64,000 nt of DNA from Simmondsia chinensis (GCA_018398585.1 JAGTTD010000018.1:5463501-5527500); one strand, 5' to 3'. Shown: positions 21,487 through 33,389, counted from the first letter of the stretch. Notes: generated by a model not told the origin, from the sequence alone. Numbers and translations: made by a program.

Positions 21487-21592
21487 TTTCGGTTTGGGGG
21501 CCCCTCGGGTAAGGTTGCATGCATCTTACCATCCCCAAACCCTGCCTTGACGGAAGTCCCTTTAAGGCACTAGATTGTTGTTGTTGTTGTAT
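21487..21592 (+). repeat. Au/TS-like SINE tail
   Basis: GGTAAGGTTGCATGCATCTTACCATCCCC..., AACCCTGCC, AGTCCCTTTAAGGCACTAG and (TTG)4TA: same 3' structure as the intron 3 SINE, more diverged. No clear target duplication. Confidence 0.65.
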
Positions 21593-22230
21593 CACATGAT
21601 ACACAATTTTTTGGGGGGTACATTTAGCATTTTCCTTCTTCATAACTTATATCAAATCCCAAACAGAGATAACTATACAATCAACCAATGAATGCAAAAC
21701 TACTTTCAAACCCTAATAAATTTCCAGACATAAAATTAGCATAACATATCATCCAAATAACAGGGAAATCAGAGAAATCTGAAATTAACACTAAATAAAC
21801 CAATCAGGAGATGCATTCAACAAAAAACAAAACCCATCTACATAAAAATCACAAATTTCTTCCACAGATACCTAAAATCCAGTTCCAGTTGATCCCAAAA
21901 CGCAATTTCTCGTAACAATTCAATCTAAACATCAGCAAAAAACCTCCATTCTCTGATTCATCAAACAGCAAATCAATAGATGCAAAAATGGATCTGCTAG
22001 AAAGAAATAAAGGATAATTCAATGGCAAATTTTTTTTCCTTTTTCTTAATTAATAGTTATGCAATGAAGAAATTCCATTTTGAAATGGTGATTTTGTGAG
22101 ATGGAAAATAGGATTTGTATAAAAAGAGAGGATTTTGAATTTTTGGGAGCAAAAAAGGGGAAATTTTTGACTTTGACTAATAACAAACCGACAAAGGAGG
22201 CAAGTTTTGCTCATCTCTCTTTCCTCATTC

Positions 22231-22241
22231 CTTTATAATAG
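22231..22241 (-). promoter_or_regulatory. Possible TATA box of the PP2C gene
   Basis: The minus strand reads TATTATAAAGG, followed toward the gene by a CT/AG-rich leader-like stretch. If used, transcription would start near 22200 and a leader intron of roughly 3.6 kb would be needed to reach the ATG at 18365. Weak evidence: position and composition only. Confidence 0.3.
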
Positions 22242-22259
22242 CAAAAGAAACCGTGCCTT

Positions 22260-23161
22260 CTGAGCCTCTTTCGCCCTTTAATGGCGCGTTTTGGACTTTG
22301 GTCATTTTTTTAGTTTCCTTTACATCAAAAATTGCTTTGCTGTTCTGATTAAAAAAATTTTAAAAAAAATTGCTTTGCTATAGTTATTTTCAAAGCTGGA
22401 CATAATTCCAAACGATTCAAGTATCCACTTTGTTCTGTTATAATCATTTATTATCCTAAGTTATTAGGGTAATGTTATTACGTTTTTTTACTGAAAAATA
22501 TTTAAAGTTTAGGTATAGTTTTAAGCAATTATTTAAATTTTTTAATCTTTTAAAAAATCACTTAGATTTTTTAAATTTTTTTAATATATGTTAATATATT
22601 TAACATCCGTTAGTTTTTGCTGACAACTAATTTTCAACATAAGGAGCAAGAGATGTGTTATTGGATCAATCTTCTATTGAGAAGCAACACATTTCATGAT
22701 TGACAAGTATCAATGAATCAAAGGTTAAAGTCATTGAGGTGATTAAGCCTCCAAATTATGGGTTGATCTATTTAAAGCACAACATAAGTTACAAGGTTTG
22801 AGCGAGCAAAATTCAAAATAACATCATTTGAATTTGACATTGCAAGTTAGGAGCCTATCTTGAGAAAACCTAGTGATCTATTTTAAAGCAATTATTTGTC
22901 TCATTAAACTACCAGTCGATAATAAATCCACAATGAAATTGAACGTGGAAGGATATTTTATAAAATATTTGACTGAGACTTTGGTTACGGAGGAAATAGT
23001 TGAACTCGCAATGACGATACTCATTTGATGCCCCCAACAAGAACTAAAGATTTTTGTTGAAAGGATGGCAATGCCAAGATGGTTTTCTAAGTTTCCCTTT
23101 GCTCTTCGCGGGCAAATGTTTAAGAGGCTCCTAGTTGAACCCTCCCACATTTTCTTAGAAT
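22260..23161. other. Intergenic, nothing recognised
   Basis: AT-rich sequence left of the Athila-like insertion. A 90-codon minus-strand frame (22878-23150) shows no domain. The pre-insertion sequence continues at 32592. Confidence 0.5.
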
Positions 23162-23166
23162 GGAAC

Positions 23167-24610
23167 TGATGTGTTTTAAATGTGTGTTTAAAACCGTTTA
23201 CTCACAAGCGTACGAGATCGTCGTAGCTTTGTCGGGTATACGGGTCATATCCACAGGGAATCGTGTCAAGTTAGATTTACTGATTAACGAGCGGTTTGAA
23301 TTTTTGGTTTTTGTGTTGTCTGAATAAGTTGAAGCTAAATTACTTAAACTGAATATAAAGTGAGTGCAGCAATTCGATTGAGGCAATTCGATTGAGGTTA
23401 GTTTAGGAAATGAATTCAGGGTAGCTTAACACATATCTCGTCATTATATTCTACTTAGGACGATGATTTGGAAGACTTAGGCTACAAGCTCTAAGCCTGA
23501 GTTAATATATAAATTAGGGCTTGGGGTAATGAACTAGTCTAAAGGCATAACCTATCCTAGCTCCCTAGATGTAGCATAGGTTATCTCATTAGCGCTACTT
23601 AATTCTTTTGTTACAATTCAATATTAACTTATATAAAAGATTGGATTCAGAGCTGGGTACAACCTCAAGCCTGGCCACGAGTAAATTCCTGTTATGTTAT
23701 AGTCTAGGCTACAAGCACAAGACTAATCGCTGCAAAGTTGAAAACCCAGTCATGGCTACAAGCACACATACAAAAAATATCCAACAATCATTAAAAACTC
23801 CCCACAGAGGTGCGAATATAACATAACTAAATCAATCGTCAAAAGCATAATATAAATCTGGGATACGGGCGGCGACCCGCCCTTCATCCCCTTAACTAAG
23901 AAAGTTTACTCCTCCATGGGAGTTTCACACATATTTAAATTTATATAAAAGAAAATATTGTGCGTAAAATAAACAAAAGAGTAAACTCCCTCAATCTTCG
24001 TGTCGATCCTGATCCGAGCCTGAATTCTCCCCGTATTCCAACCGCTTGCGCTTCAGCTTTTGAGAACCTGTAGATCTCGTAGCGGCTTCGGATTTTAGAG
24101 AAAGAGGAGGATGTGCGGCGAGAAAAAGCATCCCCAAGGTTGACTTTCCCTTCTTTATTTATAGGCGCGGGAGGATTTAGGGTTCTGTACGGAACAGTCC
24201 CGATCGATCGACTAAAAGAGCCGATCGATCGGTGAGCTCACGCAAAAACTCCCAATCGATTGGTACTTTTGGCCGATTGATCGGCAAGCTTTCGATTAGT
24301 TTTCCTAACCAGCAGCGGCTGAACGATCGGTTCGTTAGGCCCCTTTTCTTAATTAAGCCCTGAAGAGCTATGGAATGTGCTCGGTTCACCAAATTATGAT
24401 CTAATGGTTCTTTCATCTGCACAAATGGTTGGGTTTCTCCAATCAGTCTTCAAAAGTGCCTCAATAATGCTCGATTTTGCCATAATTCTTCTTATGTCCG
24501 CTTTGATGTGTTTCACATGAAAATGTACCTAAACAACAACCGAACACACATATAAAGGCCTAATATACGACAAAAACGGGAAATAAAATGTGTAAAAATC
24601 ATGTGTATCA
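23167..24610 (-). repeat. 3' LTR of the Athila-like element
   Basis: 1444 bp, TGATGTG...GTGTATCA. In minus orientation it has a CCTATAAATA box near 24165-24156 and, just upstream of it (24198-24310), a cluster of CGATCGATCG-type palindromes. Closely similar to 31154-32586, with small differences only. Confidence 0.93.
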
Positions 24611-24625
24611 ACATCCCCAAACCCA
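24611..24625 (-). other. Polypurine tract and adjacent hairpin
   Basis: The minus strand reads GTGGGTTTGGGGATGT directly before the 3' LTR, serving as the plus-strand primer. Four bases further in is a perfect 8 bp stem, attgcttg/caagcaat with loop tcct (24629-24648). Confidence 0.65.
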
Positions 24626-24648
24626 CATATTGCTTGTCCTCAAGCAAT

Positions 24649-26054
24649 ACTCAATTTAAGTTAGCTACTGGCGGAAAAGTCAAGTTAGGCATTTAACCAT
24701 AAAGGTCACTTGTGAAAATTATTGTTTGACCAAACTTGAGAGTAGCGAATCCTTATGTGACATTATTATTGCAATAGTTCTGACTTAAATCTCTGTTATT
24801 AAAGTCTTTTTTACTAGTGAGTGATCTTAGAACTTCTCTCCCCTTCATCTTACTTCAAAGCCCTCTAACTTAAAGAAGAAATAAAGGTAATAAGTAAAGG
24901 AACAAGGCATCCTAACCCTTTACCACTAATCAATAGTGAAATCAAAATGCTTCTCTTTTATCTCTTATTTTCCCTTCTTCCCTTTTTTTTCCCTTTTTTT
25001 TCTCTTTTTTTTTTTTTTTTACTTGGTTAGGTGTGTCTCCCTCAGACCCATGTAACGAGTTTTCGGCCGGTAGCTCCTGATCCAGTTGGCTCAAGGTACC
25101 AGGTGTTAAGAGACCCCTGCGGACCTAGTGGCTCGAGTCTTAAGGATCCACAACCAAACCTGCTAGCACATACCCCTTTTTTTAGTGCTTATTTTGGTAA
25201 CTATAAAGTTGATTCCTCTTAAGCTTTCCCTGTGGCCCATGTAGCGAGCTTTCAGCCGGCAGCTCCCAATCCAGTTGGCTCAAAGTACCAGGTTTTAAGA
25301 GACCCCTACAGGCCTAATTGCTCGAGACACAGGGGATACAAGAACCAACCAGTCACCTTTTTTTTCTGTTTTCTTCTTTTTTTTTTAAAAACAGGGTTAC
25401 CTAAGATAAAGAAATGTACAATTGATTTCAACATTGTTAGGAGTAGAGAGGTGGATTCCTATTCCTAAAATTTTTACCATTATTTCGACCCAAACAGTAG
25501 GATATGTCACAAGATTAAGGGTGAAAAGTAATAATCTCATTAACTAGTTAAAAAATAAAAATATGGATTCAAAAGTCTGATCTAACAATAATCTCATCTC
25601 ATAATTATTCTAATCGTCAAAGTACATCACAGAACTGGGCTACGATAATGGTCACAAACAACCTCATATTTATGCCGGCCAAAAAAAATGTGTAGCTAAT
25701 TTATGCTAAACTAAGCTTAAAGGATAAACAAAGTTGACTCTTATCTGCCATCCCCAAACCCAAACCTTGCATTATCCTCAATGCACCATAATTAAAATAG
25801 AAGCAAGGAAAGGAGAGAGACGACCTGAGATCATGAATGGGCAGCCACATATGTCGAGCGAATCCCAGAAGTTGAAGACAGACAAAAGCAAGCTGCAACA
25901 AAATTAAAAAAAAAAAAAAAAACAGAGAAGACTGTGGACTAAAACAATTTGTTAATAAAGAAAAAGAAAGATGTACATAACAAATGTTTAGTACAGGAGT
26001 AACATAAATAACTTAGGGAGGGGGGTAAGGTGGAGGAGAACCGCCTGTCTACAG
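24649..26054 (-). other. Non-coding 3' region of the Athila-like element
   Basis: No ORF with recognisable domain. Contains pyrimidine runs (24965-25020), and two direct copies of a 93 bp segment (25045-25137 and 25234-25326) sharing AATCCAGTTGGCTCAA-type sequence. Confidence 0.6.
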
Positions 26055-27056
26055 TCGATAGAGTTCAGTGACCAAAGACTGAATGTAATCCAGACGGTCC
26101 ATAATATCCGTAACATATGGCGGGACGTGGCCGGGATCATCAGAAGCAGGTGGCGTGGGTGGCCGTCCCTCATGGCGTGATGCTCGGGCAGGAGCAGCGG
26201 CCTGGGCCTAGGCATCCTCCATGTCCGACTCCTCCCCTCGCGCATCGGCCGGGGCAAGCAAAAGGAAGGTCCGACGATGCTGGGTGGGATCAAAGTGGCA
26301 GAGCGGTGGGCAAACTCGGTCAGGAGCGATCGGTATGTGCACCCAAGCACACCGTACAAGCCTCGTAATTAAACGAGGAAGGTACAGAGCACCGCCGCCA
26401 ACAGAGAAGCGCTGAAGCCCGTGGCGGACAGCGGTAAAACTCTGTAGGTAAGTGGCCCCTACATCCACCCATACACCTCGATAGAACTTCCAAAGAAGAT
26501 CTAGAATAGGGCCGGTACGCTCCTGGGCATGACCTGTAGGCCATAGATTGGCCTTAATAATGGTGTACAGGAGCCACATATGCGACGGGAGGGCGGAGCA
26601 GAAAGTGGTGGATGGACGATCGCTTTGGCCGCCACATAACTCAGCGATAATGTCCACGGCCTTTGGTGGGTTAACAGGCTGGTGCCAAACAGATTCGTCA
26701 ACATATAAGGGATAACCTATAGCCTCGGCGACATCCGTGGCATCAAATCGGATGGTTTTGCCACGAATAGTGACATCAACGTAGGTCCGACTCCCCTCTT
26801 GTTGGAGAGCAAAGGAGGAATAAAATTCCCGCACTAAAGAAGGGAAAACAGGGTCTTCCTCCAACTCTCTACCAAGAAGGTAGGTAAGATCCCTATGTTG
26901 GCAAAAAAGAATGGCCCAAGCGCCCTCCCTCTCATCTTTAAGATCCTCACCAAACACCGTCTCCCCAGATATAGGGGCAGCATTGACTCGAGCAAGAACG
27001 TCGGGCTGTTGGGAGCTGCTGCCCTCCTCAGTGCGGCTTCGCTTGGCACGCGGCAT
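26055..27056 (-). pseudogene. Extra ORF of the element (plant transposon-protein domain type)
   Basis: From the ATG at 27056 (MPRAKRSRTEEGSS) runs 282 codons to a TAG at 26210-26208; the frame then stays open to about 26055 (RPPTPPASDDPG, YVTDIMDRLDYIQ), so the TAG probably replaced a Gln codon. The basic N-terminus is followed by a region with FDATDVAEAIGYPL and WLLYTIIKANLWPTGH that I recognise as the 'putative plant transposon protein' type found in non-autonomous and Athila-related elements. Function is unknown; no catalytic motif or membrane segment stands out, so I do not call it env. Confidence 0.65.
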
Positions 27057-27110
27057 AATCTAGAAATAAGAACAAGAGCAGATGAACCCGAAGATAAGGG
27101 AAAAAAAACT

Positions 27111-27668
27111 TGATGTGATTTTAAAGTGTGTTTTAAAACCGTTTACTCGCAAGCGTACGAGATCGTCGTAGCTAAATCGGGTATACGGGTCGTATCCGCA
27201 GGGAATCGGAGTTAAGTTAGATTTTGTTATTAACGAGCGGTTGAAATCGAATTTTGTTGGTTTAAATAATTTGTAAACTAAAATAGCAAAACTAACAATA
27301 AGCTAAAAGCGTCAATTCAATTGAGGTTAGTTTAGGGAGTGAATTTAGGGTAGCTTAACACGTATCCCATCATTATATTTTACTTAGAACGTTGATTTGA
27401 AGGACTTAGGCTACAAGCTCTAAGCCTGGGTTAATATATAAATTAGGGCTTAGGGTAATAAACTAGTCTAAAGGCATAACCTATCTTAGCACCCTAGATG
27501 TAGCATAGGTTATCTCATTAGCACTATTTAATTCCTTTGTTACTTCTAATTCAATATTAACTTATATAAAAGATTGGATTCAGGGTTGGGTACAACCTCA
27601 ACCCTGACCACGCGTGAATTCCTGTTATGTTATGGTCTGGCTACAAGCACAAGATTAATCGCTGCAAA
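27111..27668 (-). repeat. Partial third LTR inside the element
   Basis: 558 bp matching the first 558-580 bp (plus strand) of both LTRs, starting TGATGTG, but more diverged than they are from each other. On its outer side it keeps the short aaaaact spacer that separates LTR and primer site in the 5' LTR. Its inner edge joins reverse transcriptase at a shared 11-mer (atcgctgcaaa, 27658-27668). Confidence 0.85.
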
Positions 27669-29610
27669 ACGAGATCTATGTGAGATAAGCATTCATCAAA
27701 AGACGATCCAAACACAGAAAAATCATCCATAAACACTTCTAGGTAGTCGTTCAACATATCCGAAAAAATGGACATCATACACCGCTGGAATGTAGCAGGT
27801 GCGTTGCACAGGCCGAAGGGCATCCTTCGGTATGCAAACGTAACAAAGGAGCAAGTAAACGTTGTTTTCTCTTAGTCCTCAGGGTGAACTAGGACTTGGT
27901 TATACCCTGAGTAGCCATCCAAGAAACAATAGTACGCTTGACCTGCTACTTTATCTAGGATCTGGTCCAAAAAGGGTAAGGGGAAATGGTCCTTGCGCAT
28001 TACCGAGTTCAACTTACGATAATCGATGCGCACTCTCCACCTTGTAGTGGCTCACGTAGGGACCAATTCACCTTGGGCATTCGCAACGACTGTGATTCCT
28101 GACTTCTTAGGGACTACCTGAACCGGACTGACCCAGGGGCTATCAGAGATGGGGCATATAATACCCGCATCTAGCAACTTCATGACCTCCTTCTTAACTA
28201 CCTCTCTCATGTTAGGGTTGAGCCTCCTTTGCATTTGCCTAGAAGGCTTAACATTGCCCTCTAAATGTATTCTATGCATGCATATAGAGGGATTAATTCC
28301 TTTCAGATCAGCGATTGACCACCCTATGGCTCGTTTGTGGTTTTGTAGGACAACTAACAACCTAGATTCCTGACTCTCAGTTAAGTCAGACGCGATAATC
28401 ACAGGAAGGGTGTCATCTTGTCGTAAAAATGCATATTTCAAGGTGGTCGGGAGAGGTTTGAGCTCCAACACTGGTGGACACTCAATAGATGGTTTAGCAG
28501 GTGCACTAAGTAGGCCAGTTAGGGGTTCAAACATCGGACCCCTAGCCTCAATTCTCATTAGCTCTTGCATGTCAAGAAAATTATCAACATCAATACTCAT
28601 ATCGAAATTAGCAAAAGTGAGCAAATCAGATGGTTCGTCTTTCTTGATTAAGTCAGAAGATACTGACTCAACCAAAGGGTCAATAGCATCAACCATGAAG
28701 CAATCAAGGTCATCCTCATTAACAGGGAACTTAGCAGCGTTTGACACATTCAGTTTAACCTTAAGATTCCCAAATAACACTTCTAACACCCCAGTTTGAC
28801 AATGAATGATAGCATCGGCCGTTGCCAAGAACGGTCGCCCTAAAATGACAGGGGTGTGGTTCCTCTGATGAGGAGTAGGGTCCATGTCCAACACTATAAA
28901 ATCGACGGGGAAGATAAACTTATCAACTTTGACAAGAACATCTTCCAACATACCTCTAGGTAAACGCTCTGATCCATCTGCCAACTGTAGGGTAACACTA
29001 GTTGGTTTGAGATCTCCCATCCCCAATTCTTGAAAAATTGAGTATGGGATGAGGTTCACGCTCGCCCCTAAATCCAAAAGAGGCCGACTCGTACAGCTCT
29101 CTCCTATGACGCACAGGACTGTGAAAGCTCCTGGATCTCTACACTTGGGTGGGATGCCTGACATTAAGATGCTGCTCACTTTTTCAGTGAGTTGGACTTT
29201 CCTAGGGACATGAGCTTGCGCTCTCTTCTTTTTAGCACATAGATCCTTAAGAAATTTAGCATACATGGGGACGTGTTTAATGGCATCGATCAGTGGTAGG
29301 TTAATCTTGACGTCCTTAAACAAGTTTAGTAACTCATCCCTCTTCAGGTCATCCTTCCCTTTCGGTCCTAACAGGGCCGTAGGAAAAGGAACAATTGGTT
29401 CGGGAGATGAGCCAAGTAAAGGTGTGGGCACTCCATCCTTATCAGCAATGGGGTTTATAGTCCCATCCTCCTGCTCAACTTCTATCTCTACTTCTCTTAA
29501 ATTATCCTCACCCGTGGCTAAGACAACCTTAGCTTGCTCATGAGTGACCTGGTTGAGGTCAGGATTAGTTGCTCCCCTGGGATTAGCGAGAGGTTGGGAG
29601 GGCTTCCTCT
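27660..29610 (-). pseudogene. Protease and truncated reverse transcriptase, Athila type
   Basis: Minus-strand frame with DAIKHVPMYAKFLK, then protease with the variant active site LLDLGASVNLIPYS, ILGRPFLATA, a long linker, and RT starting SPWVSPVQVVPKKSG. A TGA at 28054-28052 and a TAA near 27875 interrupt it, after which IDYRKLN, MPFGLCNAPATFQRCM and the catalytic YLEVFMDDFSVFG follow. The coding sequence ends in SHIDLVLQR where the LTR copy begins; the RT thumb, RNase H and integrase are missing. A frameshift near 29610 separates it from gag. Confidence 0.85.
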
Positions 29611-30980
29611 CTCCTGTTCATGGCCTGAGCTAGCTGTCCTAGTTGGTTCTCTAACTTAGAAATCGATTGTGAATGAGAGTGAACCAACTGTTGGTTTTCC
29701 TCCATAAAGCAGAGCATGAGTTCCTCAAACTGAGAAGTGTAGCTCGGAGGTTGGGGTGGTGGATTACCATTAGGGACTGGAGGATGAGAAGAAGAGCCAT
29801 ACCTTTGCCCTCCGTGGAAACCAGGAGGGTGCGCCTTACCTGAAAATCCTGGTGCTGGTTGTCTCATGGCTGGGTTCTGATTTGTGTTCTGCTTCCGTGA
29901 GAAATTGGGATGGTTGCGACACCCTGGATTATAGGTCTGTGAGTACGGATTGTTGTTCCTCGAGTATTCCTGCGCTACATAAACCTGGTCCTACACATAC
30001 TCGGGAAACTGTGACGCATATAAACACTCAAAAACAGAATAATCCTCTCCTGAACAAATACCGCATGGAGTAACACCCTCAGATGATGATTCGGCTGCAT
30101 TAACTGGATGCATATTAGTGGGATTTGCATTTAAACTCATCATCTTATCTATCTTTCTACTAAGTGCATCTAGTTTTAAATTAACATCATCTTGAGGGGC
30201 TCCCTCGTAGACACCACGCATGCTTACCCTATCCACCCTCGCAGAAGAGGCTTGGTCAAGGGAATGTTCATTAAGGCACTTGAAAAGCGTCCAGGCCTCG
30301 TCCTCACCTTGCTGGTTAAATGCTCCCCCACAAGAAGCATTTACGATTTGCTTGTTTGACGCACTAAGACATCGTAGAAGTTTTGGACAAGAGCCCACTT
30401 GGGTGACCCATGGTGGGGACAGCTCCTAAGAAGTTCCTTGAACCTATCCCAACACTCGTGAAACTGCTCCTGGTCTTTTTGTTCAAAACTATTTATAGCG
30501 CGCCTAATAGCCATTGTTCTGGCTTTAGGGAAAAACTTGACCAGGAAGCGCTGTTGAAGGTCATTCCAAGTGGTGATTTCACCCCTGGGTAGGGACTGAA
30601 ACTGCCTCTTAGCCACGTCTTTTAAAGAGTACGGAAAAAGACGTTGTCTAATTGCATTGTTCGAGACACCTTGATAATGACAGGTTTCACATATTTCGAG
30701 GAATGCGTCAAGGTGCTCGTATGGGCTCTCGGTTGGCTTCCCATAAAATGTGGGAAGCATATTGATAATTCCAAGTTTAAGTTCGAAGTTGGCGTTACCC
30801 ACAGCAGGTAACGCAACTCCGGCGGGCGCAAAGTGGTCCCCAATCGTACGAGGTTCGTTATTAGCCATGGTTCGTTGTGTACTTTCTCTCGCTTCTAATC
30901 GCCTCACGGTAGACAAAGTCCTCTCGATTTCGGGGATGTAAGATAACAATTCAGGATCGAGCGAATGTCTACCATGCGTG
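29583..30980 (-). pseudogene. Gag of the Athila-like element
   Basis: Two frames joined near 30370. Upstream: DPELLSYIPEIERT, FELKLGIINMLPTFYGKP, PYEHLDAFLEICET, LFPYSLKDVAKRQF and ITTWNDLQQRFLVKFFP, the retrotransposon gag core of Athila/Tat. Downstream: KQIVNASCGGAF, CGICSGEDYSVFEC (knuckle-like), a TAG at 29993-29991 where Gln is expected, YNPGCRNHPNFS and a coiled-coil-like tail (SKLENQLGQLAQAMNRR). The exact start is uncertain because no ATG lies just before the conserved part. Confidence 0.8.
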
Positions 30981-31130
30981 CAATATTGAAGCTAGGATAG
31001 ATCCACGCTGACCTCGACTAATGACCCAAGTAAAAGAAAAAATAACTGTGCAAAATAACTCAAAGAAATAAATAAAAAAGCAAACAAAACAAAGTCCATT
31101 AACCCTAAATTCCAACTTAGCAAACCGATT

Positions 31131-31147
31131 CCCCGGCAACGGCACCA
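31131..31147 (-). other. Primer-binding site for tRNA-Asp
   Basis: The minus strand reads TGGTGCCGTTGCCGGGG, complementary (one mismatch) to the 3' end of plant tRNA-Asp (CCCCGGCAACGGCGCCA). Six bases separate it from the 5' LTR, as in Athila elements. Confidence 0.85.
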
Positions 31148-31153
31148 AAAACT

Positions 31154-32586
31154 TGATGTGTTTTAAATGTGTGTTTAAAACCGTTTACTCGCAAGCGTAC
31201 GAGATCGTCATAGCTTTGTCAGGTATACGGGTCGTATCCACAGGGAATCGGGTCAAGTTAGATTTATGGATTAACGAGCGGTTTGAATTTTTGGTTTTTT
31301 GTGTTGTCTGAATAAGTTGAAGCTAAATTACTTAAACTAAATATAAAGTGAGTGCGGCAATTCGATTGAGGTTAGTTTAGAAAATGAATTCAGAGTAGCT
31401 TAACACATATCCCATCATTATATTCTACTTAGGACGATGATTTGGAAGACTTAGGCTACAAGCTCTATGCCTGAGTTAATATTTAAATTAGGGCTTGGGG
31501 TAATGAACTAGTCTAAAGGCATAACCTATCTTAGCACCCTAAATGTAGCATAGGTTATCTCATTAGCACTACTTAATTCCTTTCTTATACCTAATTCAAT
31601 ATTAACTTATATAAAAGATTGGGTTTAGAGTTGGATACAACCTCAACCCTGACCACGCGTGAATTCCTGTTATGTTATGGTCTAGGCTACAAGCACAAGA
31701 CTAATCGCTGTAAAGTTGGAGACCCAGTCATAGCTACAAGCATACATACAAAAAATATCCAACAATCATGAAAAACTCCCCATAGGGGTGCGAATATAAC
31801 ATAACTAAATCAATCATCAAAAGCATAATATAAATATGGGATACGGGCGGCGACCCGCCCTTCATCCCCTCAACTAAGAAAGTTTACTCCTCCATGGGAG
31901 TTTCACACATATTTAAATTTATATAAAAGAAAATATTGTGCGTAAAATAAACAAAAGAGTAAACTCCCTCAATCTTCGTGTCGATCCTGATCCGAGCCTG
32001 AATTCTCCCCGTATTCCAACCGCTTGCGCTTCAGCTTTTGAAAACCTGTAGATCTCGTAGCGGCTTCGAATTTTAGAGAAAGAGGAGGATGTGCGGCGAG
32101 AAAAAGCATCCCCAAGGTTGACTTTCCCTTCTTTTTTATAGGCGCGGGAGGATTTAGGGTTCTGTACTGAACAGTCCCGATCGATCGACTAAAAGAGCCG
32201 ATCGATTGGTGAGCTCACGCAAAAACTCCCGATCGATTGGAACTTTTGGCCGATCAATCCGCAGGCTTTCGGTTAGTTTTCCTAACCGGCAGCGGCTGAA
32301 CGATCGGTTCTTTAGGCCCCTTTTCTTAGTTAAGCCCTGAAGCGCTATGGAATGTACTCGGTTCACCAAATTATGATCTAATGGTTCTTTCATCTGCACA
32401 AATGGTTGGGTTTCTCCAATCAGTCTTCAAAAGTGCCTCAATAATGCTCAATTTTGCCATAATTCTTCTTCCGTCCGCTTTGATGTGTTCCACATGAAAA
32501 TGTAATTAACAACAACCGAACACACATATAGAGGCCGAATATACGATAAAAAGGGGAAATAAAATGTGTAAAAATCATGCGTATCA
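31154..32586 (-). repeat. 5' LTR of the Athila-like element
   Basis: 1433 bp, same TGATGTG...GTATCA ends as the 3' LTR; a TATAAAAA box in minus orientation near 32139-32132. Confidence 0.93.
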
Positions 32587-32591
32587 GGAAC

Positions 32592-32867
32592 CCATGGGGT
32601 CAAGGTTTTCCGATTGAGAAGGGATTGTTACACGCAAAATAAAATGGTTCTAAAGTTAGTTTTTCCAATTTGAATTTGAATGTGAAAATGTAGTGTACTA
32701 AGTGCTAGGACTAGTTGGGGTCTACAAATACTTGTACTCGAGCATCTTATGAGTAACAAGATTGAATGCGATTTCCTACTTCTCTCTTCAATTCTCTCCA
32801 TATCCTTTCCATCTTCTTCTATTTCTTCTTTACTCATTCTCTCGTCTATCTCTTCTTTATTTCTCTC
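32592..32867. other. Flank of the Athila-like insertion
   Basis: Pyrimidine-rich sequence with a TACAAATACTTG word and CT-rich run (32775-32867), resembling an LTR R-U5 region, but no boundary could be fixed. Confidence 0.3.
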
Positions 32868-33215
32868 TATGGTCTTGTTCGGCACATGGAATTAAAGCCT
32901 GGAATGGGGGCTGAGACTAGAATTATGATTCAAAATTCCAATTTTGTTGTTTGGTTCACCTGCTATAATTGAAATTATAACTCCATTGTCTAATTTTGTG
33001 GAATTGGTTTTAACTAAAAACCATATATTCTAATTCCTTTGGATGGGAGAAAGGAATTGTAATTTCATATTAACTATACTAAAAAGGGATTGTAATTTTA
33101 TATTAATTATACTAACCCGAAACCAAAAGTGATCCAACTGAATTAAACGGAAATCCAAAATCCAATATAATTGAAAACCCAAAAACCCGACTGAACCTAA
33201 ATTTGACCCCAAGTT
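32868..33215. mobile_element. Copy of the AATTCC-rich element (partial)
   Basis: Bases 32868-33070 resemble the reverse complement of 16000-16200 over about 190 bp (GTTGTTTGG, TCACCTGCT, AATTCCTTTGG). It then shows a few of the same GGGTCA-type internal units in reverse before ending. The second terminus is missing. Confidence 0.55.
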
Positions 33216-33389
33216 TAAAATGACCCTCTTGAATGACGTTGGAAGAATTTTAATTTTGTGAACTAAAATTTCCTAAATTGATAGATTAGGCAAAGCAGAA
33301 TCACAATTTAGAATTCAAAATTTTAAATCTAATATAGTTCGTACTCTAATTAGAGCATGACAATGCATAGCATACAGAGACATAATATA

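Larger units (their letters stand above)
23167..32586 (-). mobile_element. Athila-like Ty3/gypsy element, complete ends, chimeric interior
   Basis: 9420 bp between two nearly identical LTRs, flanked by a perfect 5 bp target duplication ggaac (23162-23166, 32587-32591). Minus-strand order: 5' LTR, tRNA-Asp primer site, gag, protease of the Athila/Tat type, first part of reverse transcriptase, a partial LTR copy, an extra ORF, non-coding tail, polypurine tract, 3' LTR. RNase H and integrase are absent, so any movement needed helper enzymes. Intact ends and similar LTRs mean the chimera was inserted as such, not assembled by later decay at this site (inference). Confidence 0.92.

Noticed and set aside
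26055..27056. Envelope-like gene
   Set aside because: Position downstream of pol invites the label, but no signal peptide or transmembrane segment is visible.
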